Of a DNA stretch of 33,650 bases, positions 15,444 to 24,049 are shown piece after piece. Where the stretch lies: NCBI GenBank assembly GCA_005799025.1, contig SYHX01000055.1:85641-119290 (forward strand), read 5' to 3'. The first letter of the stretch is position 1. Every line of letters starts with the position of its first letter. Below the pieces are notes generated by a model that was not told where the DNA came from, did no database searches, and saw only the letters and a program-made list of their open reading frames with translations. Position numbers and translations under genes: made by a program. This DNA is from Bacteroidota bacterium. Lineage in GTDB: Bacteria > Bacteroidota > Bacteroidia > UBA7662.

Positions 15444-16295
15444 TTATGCTTGTTCCGTGATCTCCGAAGCATCGGAGGCAGAATCAGCAATATCACCGGC
15501 TTCTTCGGCAAGTTCGGCGGCGGGAGCGGCTGCAACAGCTGCCTCTTCTATGCCACCTTCTGCGGCAACACCTTCGTCCGAAGACTCATCGGCACTGTCC
15601 TTGTCGTATTTACGCTCCTGCATTCCCTTCTCCACCGCTTCCATGATTGCTCTGGTAATCAAGGCAATCGATTTGGTTGCATCGTCGTTGGACGGGATAG
15701 GGAAATCCACCTGAGTGGGGTCAGAATTGGTATCCACCATCGCAAAGGTGGGGATATTAAGTTTTTGGGCTTCTTTGACCGCAATGTGCTCGTTCTTGAT
15801 GTCCACAATGAACAAGGCGGCCGGCAAACGGTTCAAATCTTCGATACCACCAAGCACGCGTTGCAACTTTTCTTTTTCGCGGGATATCATTAGACGTTCC
15901 TTCTTGGACAAGGTGGCCATGGTACCGTTCTGCGCCATCTTGTCAATGTTGGACATTTTCTTGATGGATTTGCGAACTGTCGCAAAATTGGTCAACATGC
16001 CACCCAACCAACGCTCAGTCACATAAGGCATGTTGAGCCGCTGAGCTTCGGCTTCGATGATTTCCTTGGCTTGCTTTTTGGTGGCCACGAAAAGAACCTT
16101 GCGACCGGAACGGACTATGGAACGAATGGCGTTGGAAGCCTCTTCGAGTTTGGCCTGGGTTTGGTTGAGGTCAATCAGATGGATATCGTTCTTCTCCATG
16201 AAGATATACGGAGCCATCTTGGGATGCCACTTGCGCTTGAGGTGTCCAAAGTGAACTCCTGCATCCAACATCTGTTGTTGTGTTACTTGTGCCAT
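15444..16295 (-). CDS. rpsB: 30S ribosomal protein S2
   Basis: 283 residues beginning [19 protein letters not shown], with [69 protein letters not shown] and [21 protein letters not shown]. The S2 core ends near residue 230. The last ~50 residues are an Ala/Glu/Asp/Ser-rich low-complexity tail; tails of this kind occur in Bacteroidota S2 proteins. Third gene of the rplM operon, 14 bp after rpsI. Confidence 0.97.
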   Translation of the reverse strand: MAQVTQQQMLDAGVHFGHLKRKWHPKMAPYIFMEKNDIHLIDLNQTQAKLEEASNAIRSIVRSGRKVLFVATKKQAKEIIEAEAQRLNMPYVTERWLGGMLTNFATVRKSIKKMSNIDKMAQNGTMATLSKKERLMISREKEKLQRVLGGIEDLNRLPAALFIVDIKNEHIAVKEAQKLNIPTFAMVDTNSDPTQVDFPIPSNDDATKSIALITRAIMEAVEKGMQERKYDKDSADESSDEGVAAEGGIEEAAVAAAPAAELAEEAGDIADSASDASEITEQA

Positions 16296-16309
16296 GGTCT
16301 TTCCTCCGA

Positions 16310-16696
16310 TTAACGTTTGCTGAATTGGAAACGACGACGAGCCTTGCGACGGCCGAATTTCTTACGCTCCACCATGCGGGGATCCCGCGTCAACAGCTTC
16401 TCGGCTTTGAGCGAGGCATGGAAATCGGGGTTCATTTCGTTCAAGGCACGGGCCAAGGCGAGCAACAAGGCGTCAGCCTGTCCGGAGACACCACCACCTG
16501 TCAAATTGGCTTTGACATCGTATTGGTTAAGGCTCTGGGTCGCTGCAAATGCTTTGTTGACCTTCTGCTGAAGGGTTTCGAGTGGGAAATACTCGTTGTA
16601 GGGACGGCCATTGACCGTAATACTACCAGTACCAGGGGTTACATAAACCCTAGCGATGGCGGTTTTTCTCCTACCGATGGTGTTGGTATGCGGCAT
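16310..16696 (-). CDS. rpsI: 30S ribosomal protein S9
   Basis: 128 residues: [30 protein letters not shown] at the start, [21 protein letters not shown] centrally and the basic C-terminal tail [15 protein letters not shown] that reaches toward the P-site tRNA. It is complete. It follows rplM by 3 bp, the conserved L13-S9 pair. Confidence 0.97.
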   Translation of the reverse strand: MPHTNTIGRRKTAIARVYVTPGTGSITVNGRPYNEYFPLETLQQKVNKAFAATQSLNQYDVKANLTGGGVSGQADALLLALARALNEMNPDFHASLKAEKLLTRDPRMVERKKFGRRKARRRFQFSKR

Positions 16697-16699
16697 GAA

Positions 16700-17143
16700 T
16701 TAAAAGGTTAGATTTTCGGGATTCTGAGCGCCATGGGGATGTTCAGCACCGGCATAGACATGCAGGTGGCGAAACATTTCACGACCTAGGCGATTTTTGG
16801 GGAGCATGCCACGGACAGCTTTCTCCAGCACGTAGGTCGGGCGGCGTTTCATCAGATCCTTGGCCGTCTCCAGGCGCTTACCGCCGGGGTACCCGGAGTA
16901 AAAGAAATAATCTTTCACCCCCATTTTCTGGCCTGAAAATCTCACCTTGTCTGCGTTGATGACAATAATATTGTCCCCGCAGTCTACGTGTGGGGTGTAG
17001 CTGGGCTTGTGCTTGCCCCGAAGAACGGAGGCAATGCTGGTAGCCAGGCGTCCCACAATCTCTGAGTTGGCGTCCACGACGTACCACTTCTTCACAACCG
17101 TTTGACGGTTGGCAGAGACAGTTTTGAAACTTAACGTATCCAC
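16700..17143 (-). CDS. rplM: 50S ribosomal protein L13
   Basis: 147 residues with WYVVDANSEIVGRLATSIASVLRGKHKPSYTPHVDCGDNIIVINADKV as an uninterrupted L13 core and GMLPKNRLGREMFRHLHVYAGAEHPHGAQNP at the C-terminus. First gene of the rplM-rpsI-rpsB-tsf-pyrH operon, preceded by an 84-base leader and a strong promoter. Confidence 0.97.
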   Translation of the reverse strand: MDTLSFKTVSANRQTVVKKWYVVDANSEIVGRLATSIASVLRGKHKPSYTPHVDCGDNIIVINADKVRFSGQKMGVKDYFFYSGYPGGKRLETAKDLMKRRPTYVLEKAVRGMLPKNRLGREMFRHLHVYAGAEHPHGAQNPENLTF

Positions 17144-17227
17144 TTATTTATATTGAAAAACGATTAAAATTAACCTCGGAGTTAGCCGAAAGCCTCTGTG
17201 AGGAGACCCACTACGCTCAAAGGATCG
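17144..17227 (-). promoter_or_regulatory. rplM 5' leader with two adjacent stem-loops
   Basis: Between the promoter and the rplM ATG the transcript can form CCTC-ACA-GAGG (17203-17193) immediately followed by UUUCGG-CUAACU-CCGAGG (17191-17174). The first CCTC could also pair with the final GAGG, giving mutually exclusive structures. The leader is then A/T-rich up to the ATG. Structured leaders often mediate ribosomal-protein autoregulation, but nothing here proves binding. Confidence 0.35.
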
Positions 17228-17257
17228 CAAATATACGAGCTCAACGCCCGTTTTCAA
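17228..17257 (-). promoter_or_regulatory. Promoter of the rplM operon (Bacteroidota type)
   Basis: On the minus strand TTG (17257-17255) is followed by a 19-bp spacer and TATATTTG (17235-17228). This fits the Bacteroidota housekeeping consensus TTG-N19-TAnnTTTG. The element sits ~85 bp before the rplM start. No equally good match was seen elsewhere in the window's gaps. Confidence 0.8.
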
Positions 17258-17340
17258 CCGTCGATTTGTGGCTTTTCGGGAATTCCAGGAAAAACAAGGG
17301 AAATCTTCAGAAACATAGTCCAAGCCACTCCGGCCTTCCC

Positions 17341-17946
17341 CTAGGCTTTGAAAGGAACTCTTTCGGCAATGGATTTGGCCAGCGTCTGTTCATCGGCGTA
17401 TTCCAATTCGGCGCCTACCGCAACCCCTCTGGCCAAGGTGCTGAGGCGCACACCGGTCCTAGATAATTTACGGGATAAATAAAAAGCGGTGGTTTCCCCT
17501 TCGTGGGTGGAATTCAGAGCCAGCAAAACTTCGGAAATGCCGCCTTGCTGTACCCTTACGATCAAGGATTCGATTTGCAAATGCTCGGGCTGCACCCCTT
17601 CGAGGGGAGCGATAAGACCGCCGAGCACATGATAAGCGCCGTTATATTGACCCGTGGATTCAATAGCCATCAAATCCCGCGGGTCAGCGACTACGCAAAC
17701 AATTTCATGCTGACGTTTCGGATTGGAACAGACCGAGCAAAAGGCATGGTCGCTGAAATGAAAGCAACGTTCGCAATACCGAATTTGATCCACCAATTTA
17801 TGAAGGGCATCCCCCAGACCCTTAGCCTCCGCTGGATTCTTACGCAGAAGATGCAGAACCAAACGCAAGGCGGATTTACGCCCAATGCCCGGAAATTTCG
17901 CAAAGGCATCCACCGCATCCTGCACCAATTGAGAGCCCAGATTCAT
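17341..17946 (-). CDS. recR: Recombination protein RecR
   Basis: 201 residues from ATG 17946 (MNLGSQLVQDAVDAFAKFPGIGRKSALRLVLHLL), which places the helix-hairpin-helix at the usual position; GTG 17964 would add six residues. The zinc-finger cysteines are Cys58, 61, 70 and 73. A Toprim domain follows (VCVVADPRDLMAIESTGQYNGAYHVLGG, EVLLALNSTHEGETTAFYL) and the C-terminal LARGVAVGAELEYADEQTLAKSI is typical. RecR, with RecO and RecF, loads RecA at gaps. Its gene is divergent from the symporter gene, 72 bp away. Confidence 0.96.
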   Translation of the reverse strand: MNLGSQLVQDAVDAFAKFPGIGRKSALRLVLHLLRKNPAEAKGLGDALHKLVDQIRYCERCFHFSDHAFCSVCSNPKRQHEIVCVVADPRDLMAIESTGQYNGAYHVLGGLIAPLEGVQPEHLQIESLIVRVQQGGISEVLLALNSTHEGETTAFYLSRKLSRTGVRLSTLARGVAVGAELEYADEQTLAKSIAERVPFKA

Positions 17947-18018
17947 CGTCGCCAAAAATAGCACCCCCCACGGATTAACTTCGCCCTAGCCCTACGCTTT
18001 GAAACCAAAAGCCTAACC

Positions 18019-19533
18019 TTGTCACCCTACCTCGTCCTCAGTCTCATCCTGGCCTACTTCGGCATGCTCGTCCTCGTGGCTTGGCGTACTGGCGGGTCTC
18101 AGGACAACCAATCGTTCTTTGTGGCGGGCAGACAGGCTCCCTGGTATTTAGTGGCCTTTGGGATGATCGGCGCATCGCTGTCAGGCGTCACCTTTGTCTC
18201 CATCCCGGGGGCGGTAGGGGCAGCGGCGGGTAACAACGGATTTTCCTATTTTCAGCTCGTCCTTGGGTATTTCGTGGGATACCAGGTCATCATTCACGGC
18301 CTTTTGCCCCTTTATTACCGGCTCAACTTGACCAGCATCTACGGCTACCTCCGCTTACGCTTTGGGCCTTCGACGCATTATACCGGAGCCGCATTTTTCA
18401 TCCTTTCGCGCACCATCGGTTCTTCGTTCCGACTCTACTTGGTTTCCATGATTTTGGATCAATTAGTGTTGGGGCCGTTGGGGCTGCCGTTTTGGCTCAC
18501 CGTAACCGTCACCGTGGGGCTTATTTGGCTCTACACTTTCCGCGGCGGAATGAAAACCATCGTTATCACGGATACCCTGCAAACCGTGTTTCTGTTGTTA
18601 GCGGTAATTTTTAGCGTCAACGCTATCGCAGGCGAATTGGGTTGGTCATGGGGGGATTTGTTTAGGTCGTTGATTCAAGGGGACTTGCGGACAACGCCAG
18701 CAGCCGCTGTCGCGAATCCTGCCGACACCGGCACTCCGATGTCGCAGATTTTTTTCTGGGACCACAGCGCCCGGAATTTCTGGAAAATGTTTTTCTCAGG
18801 GATCTTCATCACGGTGGTCATGACGGGTCTTGATCAGGATATGATGCAGAAAAATCTCAGCTGCAAGAACCTCAGCGATGCTCGCAAAAATATGTTCTGG
18901 TTCAGCGTCGTGCTGGTCCTGGTCAATTTGCTGTTCTTGATTTTAGGTTACCTCTTGTACGCCTATGTGGATGCAAGAAATATTCCCCTTCCAGCCAAGT
19001 CCGATATGCTTTTCCCCACCTTAGCCTTTGAACATTTGCCGGTATTTGCAGGATTAACATTCATCATTGGCTTGATCGCGGCGGCTTATTCGACCGCGGA
19101 TTCTGCCCTCGCCGCATTAACTACTTCGTTCTGCGTGGACTTCTTGGGATTCAACGAGAATAAAGGAAATATCCGCACTCGGAAGATGGTGCACATCGGC
19201 ATGTCCCTGGTCTTGGCCTTACAAATTATCGCATTCCATTCCCTACATAATGATTCTTTGATCACGCAGCTGTTCACGGTAGCTGGCTACACTTACGGCC
19301 CCTTGCTCGGTATGTTTGCCTTTGGTTTATTCAGCCGTCGAACGGTGCGGGATCGCTGGGTCCCTGTGATTGCCGTGGTCACTCCAATCCTCTGCTATGT
19401 ACTCAAGGCCAACAGCGCGCGTTGGTTAGGAGGCTATGAATTTGGCTTCGAACTCCTGATCTTGAACGGAGCTCTCAATTTTGCAGGGCTCTGGTTTCTT
19501 TCTTTCCCATCCACCAAACCATCCCATCCATGA
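18019..19533 (+). CDS. Sodium/solute symporter (SSS family)
   Basis: 504 residues starting at TTG 18019; no ATG lies upstream in frame. It has about 13 hydrophobic helices. SSS-family features include FFVAGRQAPWYLVAFGMIGASLSGVTFVSIPGAV near the N-terminus, a TFRGGMKTIVITDTLQTVFLL loop-helix, a TGLDQDMMQKNLSCK loop and IIGLIAAAYSTADSALAALTTSFCVDF containing the Na+-site Ser-Thr-Ser residues. It would import a solute (sugar, amino acid, nucleoside or sialic acid) with Na+. The substrate cannot be assigned. The stop overlaps the LOG gene by 4 bp (ATGA). Confidence 0.92.
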   Translation: MSPYLVLSLILAYFGMLVLVAWRTGGSQDNQSFFVAGRQAPWYLVAFGMIGASLSGVTFVSIPGAVGAAAGNNGFSYFQLVLGYFVGYQVIIHGLLPLYYRLNLTSIYGYLRLRFGPSTHYTGAAFFILSRTIGSSFRLYLVSMILDQLVLGPLGLPFWLTVTVTVGLIWLYTFRGGMKTIVITDTLQTVFLLLAVIFSVNAIAGELGWSWGDLFRSLIQGDLRTTPAAAVANPADTGTPMSQIFFWDHSARNFWKMFFSGIFITVVMTGLDQDMMQKNLSCKNLSDARKNMFWFSVVLVLVNLLFLILGYLLYAYVDARNIPLPAKSDMLFPTLAFEHLPVFAGLTFIIGLIAAAYSTADSALAALTTSFCVDFLGFNENKGNIRTRKMVHIGMSLVLALQIIAFHSLHNDSLITQLFTVAGYTYGPLLGMFAFGLFSRRTVRDRWVPVIAVVTPILCYVLKANSARWLGGYEFGFELLILNGALNFAGLWFLSFPSTKPSHP

Positions 19534-20246
19534 CCACTTCAAACGAACAAGAACGTATCCAAGACGCTTTCGAACAGAAGAGCTGGACCGAAATCAAAGC
19601 CTCCTCCTCGTGGCAGATTTTCAAAATCATGGCCGAATTTGTAGAAGGCTTCGAGAAATTATCCCGTATCGGGCCCTGCGTTTCCATTTTTGGGTCGGCC
19701 CGGACTTTACCGACCAATCCATATTATGGAATTGCCGAGGAAATTGCCGAAAGGCTGGTTCGCCAGGGATATGGTGTCATTACTGGTGGAGGTCCCGGGA
19801 TCATGGAGGCCGGGAACAAAGGCGCCCGCAAGGCTGGAGGAAAATCCGTAGGCCTTAACATTGATTTACCTTTTGAACAATCGCATAACGAGTACATTGA
19901 TGCGGACAAACTGCTCAATTTTGATTACTTCTTTGTGCGCAAATTGATGTTTATCAAATACGCCCAGGGTTTCATCGTTTTGCCTGGAGGTTTTGGAACA
20001 CTTGATGAGTTGTTCGAGGCCTTGACCTTGATCCAAACCCACAAGATTGGCAAATTCCCCATTATACTGGTAGGCACATCGTATTGGGGAGGCCTCATGG
20101 ATTGGCTTCGCCAAACCTTGCTCCTTTCGGAACACAATATTAGCGAAAACGATTTGAGCCTCTTCGAAATCGTGGATACCGCCGAAGAAGCTGTGCAGCG
20201 TATCGAAGATTTCTACAGCCGTTTTGTCTTGAGCCCCAATTTCTAA
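19530..20246 (+). CDS. LOG family protein (TIGR00730 type Rossmann-fold phosphoribohydrolase-like)
   Basis: 238 residues, with an N-terminal helical extension of ~50 residues typical of the long LOG subgroup. Key motifs are VSIFGSARTLP, VITGGGPGIMEAGNKGA and FIVLPGGFGTLDELFEALTLIQT; the PGGxGTxxE box is the signature of cytokinin riboside 5'-monophosphate phosphoribohydrolases, which release the base from nucleoside monophosphates. In bacteria the family also includes nucleotide 5'-monophosphate nucleosidases, so the natural substrate is probably a purine or related monophosphate. Coupled to the symporter by a 4-bp overlap. Confidence 0.9.
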   Translation: MTTSNEQERIQDAFEQKSWTEIKASSSWQIFKIMAEFVEGFEKLSRIGPCVSIFGSARTLPTNPYYGIAEEIAERLVRQGYGVITGGGPGIMEAGNKGARKAGGKSVGLNIDLPFEQSHNEYIDADKLLNFDYFFVRKLMFIKYAQGFIVLPGGFGTLDELFEALTLIQTHKIGKFPIILVGTSYWGGLMDWLRQTLLLSEHNISENDLSLFEIVDTAEEAVQRIEDFYSRFVLSPNF

Positions 20247-20249
20247 TTG

Positions 20250-21971
20250 ATGGGCCTCAGATTTAAATTGATTTGGGGATTGGTACTCTGCTCATGCCAC
20301 CTAATGGGGCAAATTTATCAAAATCCACTAAGCGAAATCGGATATAGCACCGGTTTATTCGGCGATTTAAGAGGTAATCATTTTCACAGTGGAATTGATT
20401 ACCCTGTAAATGGAGATGGAATTACCCCAATTCGGGCAGTATACAACGGACATGTTAGTCGCATAAAAATATCGGCTACAGGTTATGGGAATGCTTTATA
20501 TATCAAACACCCTACGGGCTACACAAGCGTTTATGCTCATTTGCATTCCTATAACAAAAAAATCGCTCAGTGGATTAAAACCAAGCAATATCAATTGGAA
20601 TCCTTCGAGATGGATGTTTTTCCGAATGAATCGGAACTTGTAATTGTGAAGGGTGAAGCCATTGGTTTGGGTGGAAATACAGGGAATTCAACAGGCCCGC
20701 ATTTGCATTTTGAAATGCGTAGCAACGGAACAGAGTGGGCGTGCCATCCTCTGTTCTTTGGCTTCAGCAAGGGCGATCGCACAGCGCCTATTCTCAATTC
20801 ATTACAATTGGTTGAAATACCCGGATATGGATACAGCGACCATGTTTTATCCAGAAAAACAATCTATGGCCACAATACGCGAAACCTTTTGACCTTTCCC
20901 CTGCAGCTTAGTGGCAAGAGTCCATCCGTTTCCAACCCTATTACGATATCCCAACCAGCTTACATTGAAGTCAAAGCGGCAGACATTGCAGCCCAAGGAG
21001 GAGCTAGCGGGATCCATCAAATTACAATCCTTGAAAACAACGATACACTTTTTGATTATAAAATTGATAGCTTTTCCTTTGCGGATAGTCGGTACATTAA
21101 TTCAATAATTGACTTTCCATCAGGCAACAAATCTTACCGATGCCAACGTAGTCCGGGTAATTTGTTACCGTGCATTCGTACAACCAAAAAAAACGGGTTA
21201 ATTCTCCCTCCTAAAGAGGGCGAAACTAAGGAAATCAAGGTATGGTGCAGAGATTTTTATGGTAATGCCGTAGGAAGAGGGTTTCTCGTGGTAGCAAATT
21301 CCCGGAATATTAATCCTCCTATCATACCCCAAAGAACCCATGGGCCCAATAAGGCCATAGTGCTCAAGGATTTTAATGCTGAGGTTTATTTGGATCCGTG
21401 GACCTTGTATGATAGTATAACGCCAGAATGGCAACTTTTGAACGCAACGAACGGAGCTGTTTCCAAAAAAGAAATTCGGCTTTTTAGCTCGTCATTGCCC
21501 GCCCATAAGCCCTACCGAATTCTTGTGTTGGCTAATACTCTTAAATTAACGCCATCCCTTCGATCCAAAACTGTTCTGGAATGCCTTGGAAAAGCAGGAA
21601 AAAAAACATATCTTACTGGATCTTGGAATCAAGATTGGTTTGAGTCCAGCCTCAAAGTTTTTGGGCATTTAAGATTGGTTTTGGATACAGCCAAACCCTC
21701 GATTACCACCACATACAAAGCACAGCCAATTCGTATATCCCAGGGACTATTCATTTTTGCTCGAATTAAAGACCATCAATCGGGCATCAAGGATTATAGG
21801 GTTACGGTAAACAATCGTTGGATATTGGCCGCTTACGACGCCAAAAGAGATTTACTTTCCATTCAAATTAGTAAAGAGGTTCCATTAGGCAAACAAAATA
21901 TCATGATTAAGGTTACTGATCGTGTTGGGAATAGTTCAACCCATTCTATCCCCGTACATGTTCAAAATTAA
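20250..21971 (+). CDS. Secreted M23-family metallopeptidase
   Basis: 573 residues from ATG 20250; a TTG directly before it is also in frame. A signal peptide is evident (FKLIWGLVLCSCHLMG). Residues ~20-165 form a LytM/M23 peptidase: HFHSGIDYPVNG with the His and Asp zinc ligands, TSVYAHLHSY, and GPHLHFEMRSNG with the HxH pair. The long C-terminal part (~400 residues) has repeated beta-rich stretches, with Ig-like motifs (YIEVKAADIAAQGGASGI, RIKDHQSGIKDYRVTVNNR). Probably a periplasmic or outer-membrane peptidoglycan endopeptidase. Base composition is clearly AT-richer than the genes on both sides. Confidence 0.92.
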   Translation: MGLRFKLIWGLVLCSCHLMGQIYQNPLSEIGYSTGLFGDLRGNHFHSGIDYPVNGDGITPIRAVYNGHVSRIKISATGYGNALYIKHPTGYTSVYAHLHSYNKKIAQWIKTKQYQLESFEMDVFPNESELVIVKGEAIGLGGNTGNSTGPHLHFEMRSNGTEWACHPLFFGFSKGDRTAPILNSLQLVEIPGYGYSDHVLSRKTIYGHNTRNLLTFPLQLSGKSPSVSNPITISQPAYIEVKAADIAAQGGASGIHQITILENNDTLFDYKIDSFSFADSRYINSIIDFPSGNKSYRCQRSPGNLLPCIRTTKKNGLILPPKEGETKEIKVWCRDFYGNAVGRGFLVVANSRNINPPIIPQRTHGPNKAIVLKDFNAEVYLDPWTLYDSITPEWQLLNATNGAVSKKEIRLFSSSLPAHKPYRILVLANTLKLTPSLRSKTVLECLGKAGKKTYLTGSWNQDWFESSLKVFGHLRLVLDTAKPSITTTYKAQPIRISQGLFIFARIKDHQSGIKDYRVTVNNRWILAAYDAKRDLLSIQISKEVPLGKQNIMIKVTDRVGNSSTHSIPVHVQN

Positions 21972-22004
21972 TTGTTGCAATCTTTCCTAAACGGTTCCAC
22001 TTTC

Positions 22005-22460
22005 ATGGCAAACAAACCCACCGTGGGCGACCAAGCCCCTTCCTTCCAAGCCCCTGACCAAAACGGTCAGGTCCGTTCCTTGTCAGAATTCAAAGGACGC
22101 AAATTGGTGCTCTACTTCTACCCCAAAGACGATACCCCCGGCTGCACCGCCGAGGCCTGCGACCTCAGGGACCATTACGACCGTTTCCTTAAGGCGGGGT
22201 ACAGCATTCTAGGCGTGAGTGCAGATAGCCCCGCATCCCATACCAAGTTCAGAACCAAATATAAACTTCCCTTTGATTTATTGGCCGACCAAGACCACAG
22301 CGTCCATGAAGCCTACGCGACCTGGGTAGAGAAGAGCATGTACGGCCGTAAATATATGGGGACTGACCGCGTCACCTTCGTCATTGACGAGAATGGACTT
22401 GTGGAGGAAGTCTTTGCCAAGGTGGACACCAAGAACCACAGCGCCCAGATCCTAGGCTAA
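22005..22460 (+). CDS. bcp: Thioredoxin-dependent thiol peroxidase (Bcp-type peroxiredoxin)
   Basis: 151 residues from ATG 22005 (ANKPTVGDQAPSFQAPDQNGQ); a TTG 33 bp upstream would add 11 unusual residues. The peroxidatic Cys47 and resolving Cys52 lie in the TPGCTAEACDLRDHY motif. KFRTKYKLPFDLLADQDHSVHEAYATWVEKSMYGRKYMG and the VTFVIDENGLVEEVF strand are standard. It reduces hydroperoxides with electrons from thioredoxin. Its last 4 bp overlap the convergent flippase gene. Confidence 0.95.
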   Translation: MANKPTVGDQAPSFQAPDQNGQVRSLSEFKGRKLVLYFYPKDDTPGCTAEACDLRDHYDRFLKAGYSILGVSADSPASHTKFRTKYKLPFDLLADQDHSVHEAYATWVEKSMYGRKYMGTDRVTFVIDENGLVEEVFAKVDTKNHSAQILG

Positions 22461-23992
22461 GCCTTGAGCCAACCTATTCTGCGGAACAGTGGGTCAATCA
22501 TCCCGTTAATTTCGGGCGAAATTTTCCATCGGTAGAGAAAAAACACAAACAAAGATGCTATCCCCGTACCTTGATAGAACATTCTCCACAACAATGTCCA
22601 ATGTATGCCTGTTTCCTCTCCCAAATGGTCTTGAGTAGGGTTCAAAGTGTCCATAGCCTCTCCTACAGCATAAACCCCCAATAACAAAGCCAAAGCCTTG
22701 ATGGTCTGATGATTAAAAGGCTGTATGCCCAATCGGAACCATAGAAACCCTCCTTTCAATAAATTGAACAAGAGAATGGACAGCGTGCTACCTGCAGCTG
22801 CGCCAGTCAAGCCATAGACGGGAATCAAGAGATAATTGGCGGTGAAAGAAATCATTCCCAGCAACAAAATAGAAATCAAATTGAAACGATAATACGGAGA
22901 ATTCAGAATGATCTCGGTATTAACCCCGTTGGACATATCAAACCACCTCGCCAATCCAATCCATAAAACCACCCACTTTCCCTCCCGGTAAACATGGCCG
23001 TTGGGCATTAGATCAAAGACCAAATCAATTTGGGTCCAAATCAAAATCAGTAAAATTCCTCCAATTAACATTTGATTCAGCGCGGCCTGTCGATGCAGTT
23101 GAGCCAAGGCCTGGAAATCCTTCGCCTTCCAAGCATGGGTGATCAAGGTCCCCGCAATTTGAGAAATCGAACGGCGAGGCATTTCGATGATGGTTCCAAT
23201 GAAGAAAGACAAACTGTAGATGCCTGTGGAGGCAAGGCCCGCCAACCAGGCCAGCATCAAGCCGTCAATACGTTCATTGATGACCACCCCTGCCCCGCCG
23301 ACAATCATCCACAGCGAATACCTTGCCATGATGGGCCGCAAAGCACGCCGAACCCTCACAAAGGCAGGATTGAGATAGAGGATGCCCATGCTGTGGAGGT
23401 AACCCGCAAGCAACAAAGCCGAAACACCGTAGGAAGCACACATACCCCACAAGAAACCGTCCCAGCCTATCATGCCCTGGGCATAAGCCAGGGTCAAACC
23501 CATCAAGGTAATGCGCAAGCCAATCTCCCTCAACAGGGCATTCACAACAATACGGTAATGCAGCCTTGCCCAAATTTCCAGCACGTTCTGCAACATCATC
23601 ATGCCCGTCAGTGGCAAAATCATTCCCCAATAGGCGTTCACCGCGGCCGATTTGTCAGCAAACAATCCTTCCCACAGACCTTGAAATCCCACGAACAAGC
23701 CCCCAAAGCCCAGTAGCCCCAAGGCAACAACACCCAGCGTGAACAGCAAGAAACCGTTATGCTGCCTTGGATGGTCCTGGAAATAAGGAAAAAAGCGCGA
23801 CATGGCGCTTTGCATCCCCAATTGAGTGAAGATGGACAGGCTAAGGGCCACACCCAACAAAAGCTCCCGCAAACCAATCAATTCCGGATTCAGGTAGCGC
23901 GGGAAAAAGAACAGCAAATTCAAGGCGCCAAGGCCTACCCCGACATAAGTCAAGAGGGTTGATTTGAAGCTTTGACGTATGACCAGTCCCAC
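22457..23992 (-). CDS. Polysaccharide flippase-like membrane protein (Wzx/MOP superfamily)
   Basis: 511 residues starting at GTG 23992, with 12-14 hydrophobic helices spread over the whole length. The N-terminus (KSTLLTYVGVGLGALNLLFFFPRYLNPELIGLREL) fits lipopolysaccharide/O-antigen flippases of the MOP exporter superfamily, which move undecaprenyl-linked oligosaccharide across the inner membrane. A middle region (GIYSLSFFIGTIIEMPRRSISQIAGTLI) matches the same family. Its position opposite the glycosyltransferase, ligase and sugar-transferase genes (24050-27901) supports a role in the same glycan pathway. Divergent from the glycosyltransferase by 57 bp. Confidence 0.85.
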   Translation of the reverse strand: MGLVIRQSFKSTLLTYVGVGLGALNLLFFFPRYLNPELIGLRELLLGVALSLSIFTQLGMQSAMSRFFPYFQDHPRQHNGFLLFTLGVVALGLLGFGGLFVGFQGLWEGLFADKSAAVNAYWGMILPLTGMMMLQNVLEIWARLHYRIVVNALLREIGLRITLMGLTLAYAQGMIGWDGFLWGMCASYGVSALLLAGYLHSMGILYLNPAFVRVRRALRPIMARYSLWMIVGGAGVVINERIDGLMLAWLAGLASTGIYSLSFFIGTIIEMPRRSISQIAGTLITHAWKAKDFQALAQLHRQAALNQMLIGGILLILIWTQIDLVFDLMPNGHVYREGKWVVLWIGLARWFDMSNGVNTEIILNSPYYRFNLISILLLGMISFTANYLLIPVYGLTGAAAGSTLSILLFNLLKGGFLWFRLGIQPFNHQTIKALALLLGVYAVGEAMDTLNPTQDHLGEETGIHWTLLWRMFYQGTGIASLFVFFLYRWKISPEINGMIDPLFRRIGWLKA

Positions 23993-24049
23993 AGCACAAA
24001 CCTACAACAAAGCGCCCAAGTCCTCCGTGGAAGGTCTATTTTTGGGAGC

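Noticed and set aside
15273-15893. Plus-strand open frame of ~206 codons
   Set aside because: Antisense to the ends of tsf and rpsB; no motif and no plausible start.
17947-17960. TATTTTTG just before the recR start, resembling a -7 promoter element
   Set aside because: It lies within ~8 bases of the ATG and has no TTG box about 19 bp upstream; it would give an almost leaderless transcript.
23072-23716. Plus-strand open frame of ~214 codons
   Set aside because: Antisense to the flippase; its Gln/His-rich composition is the complement of hydrophobic codons.
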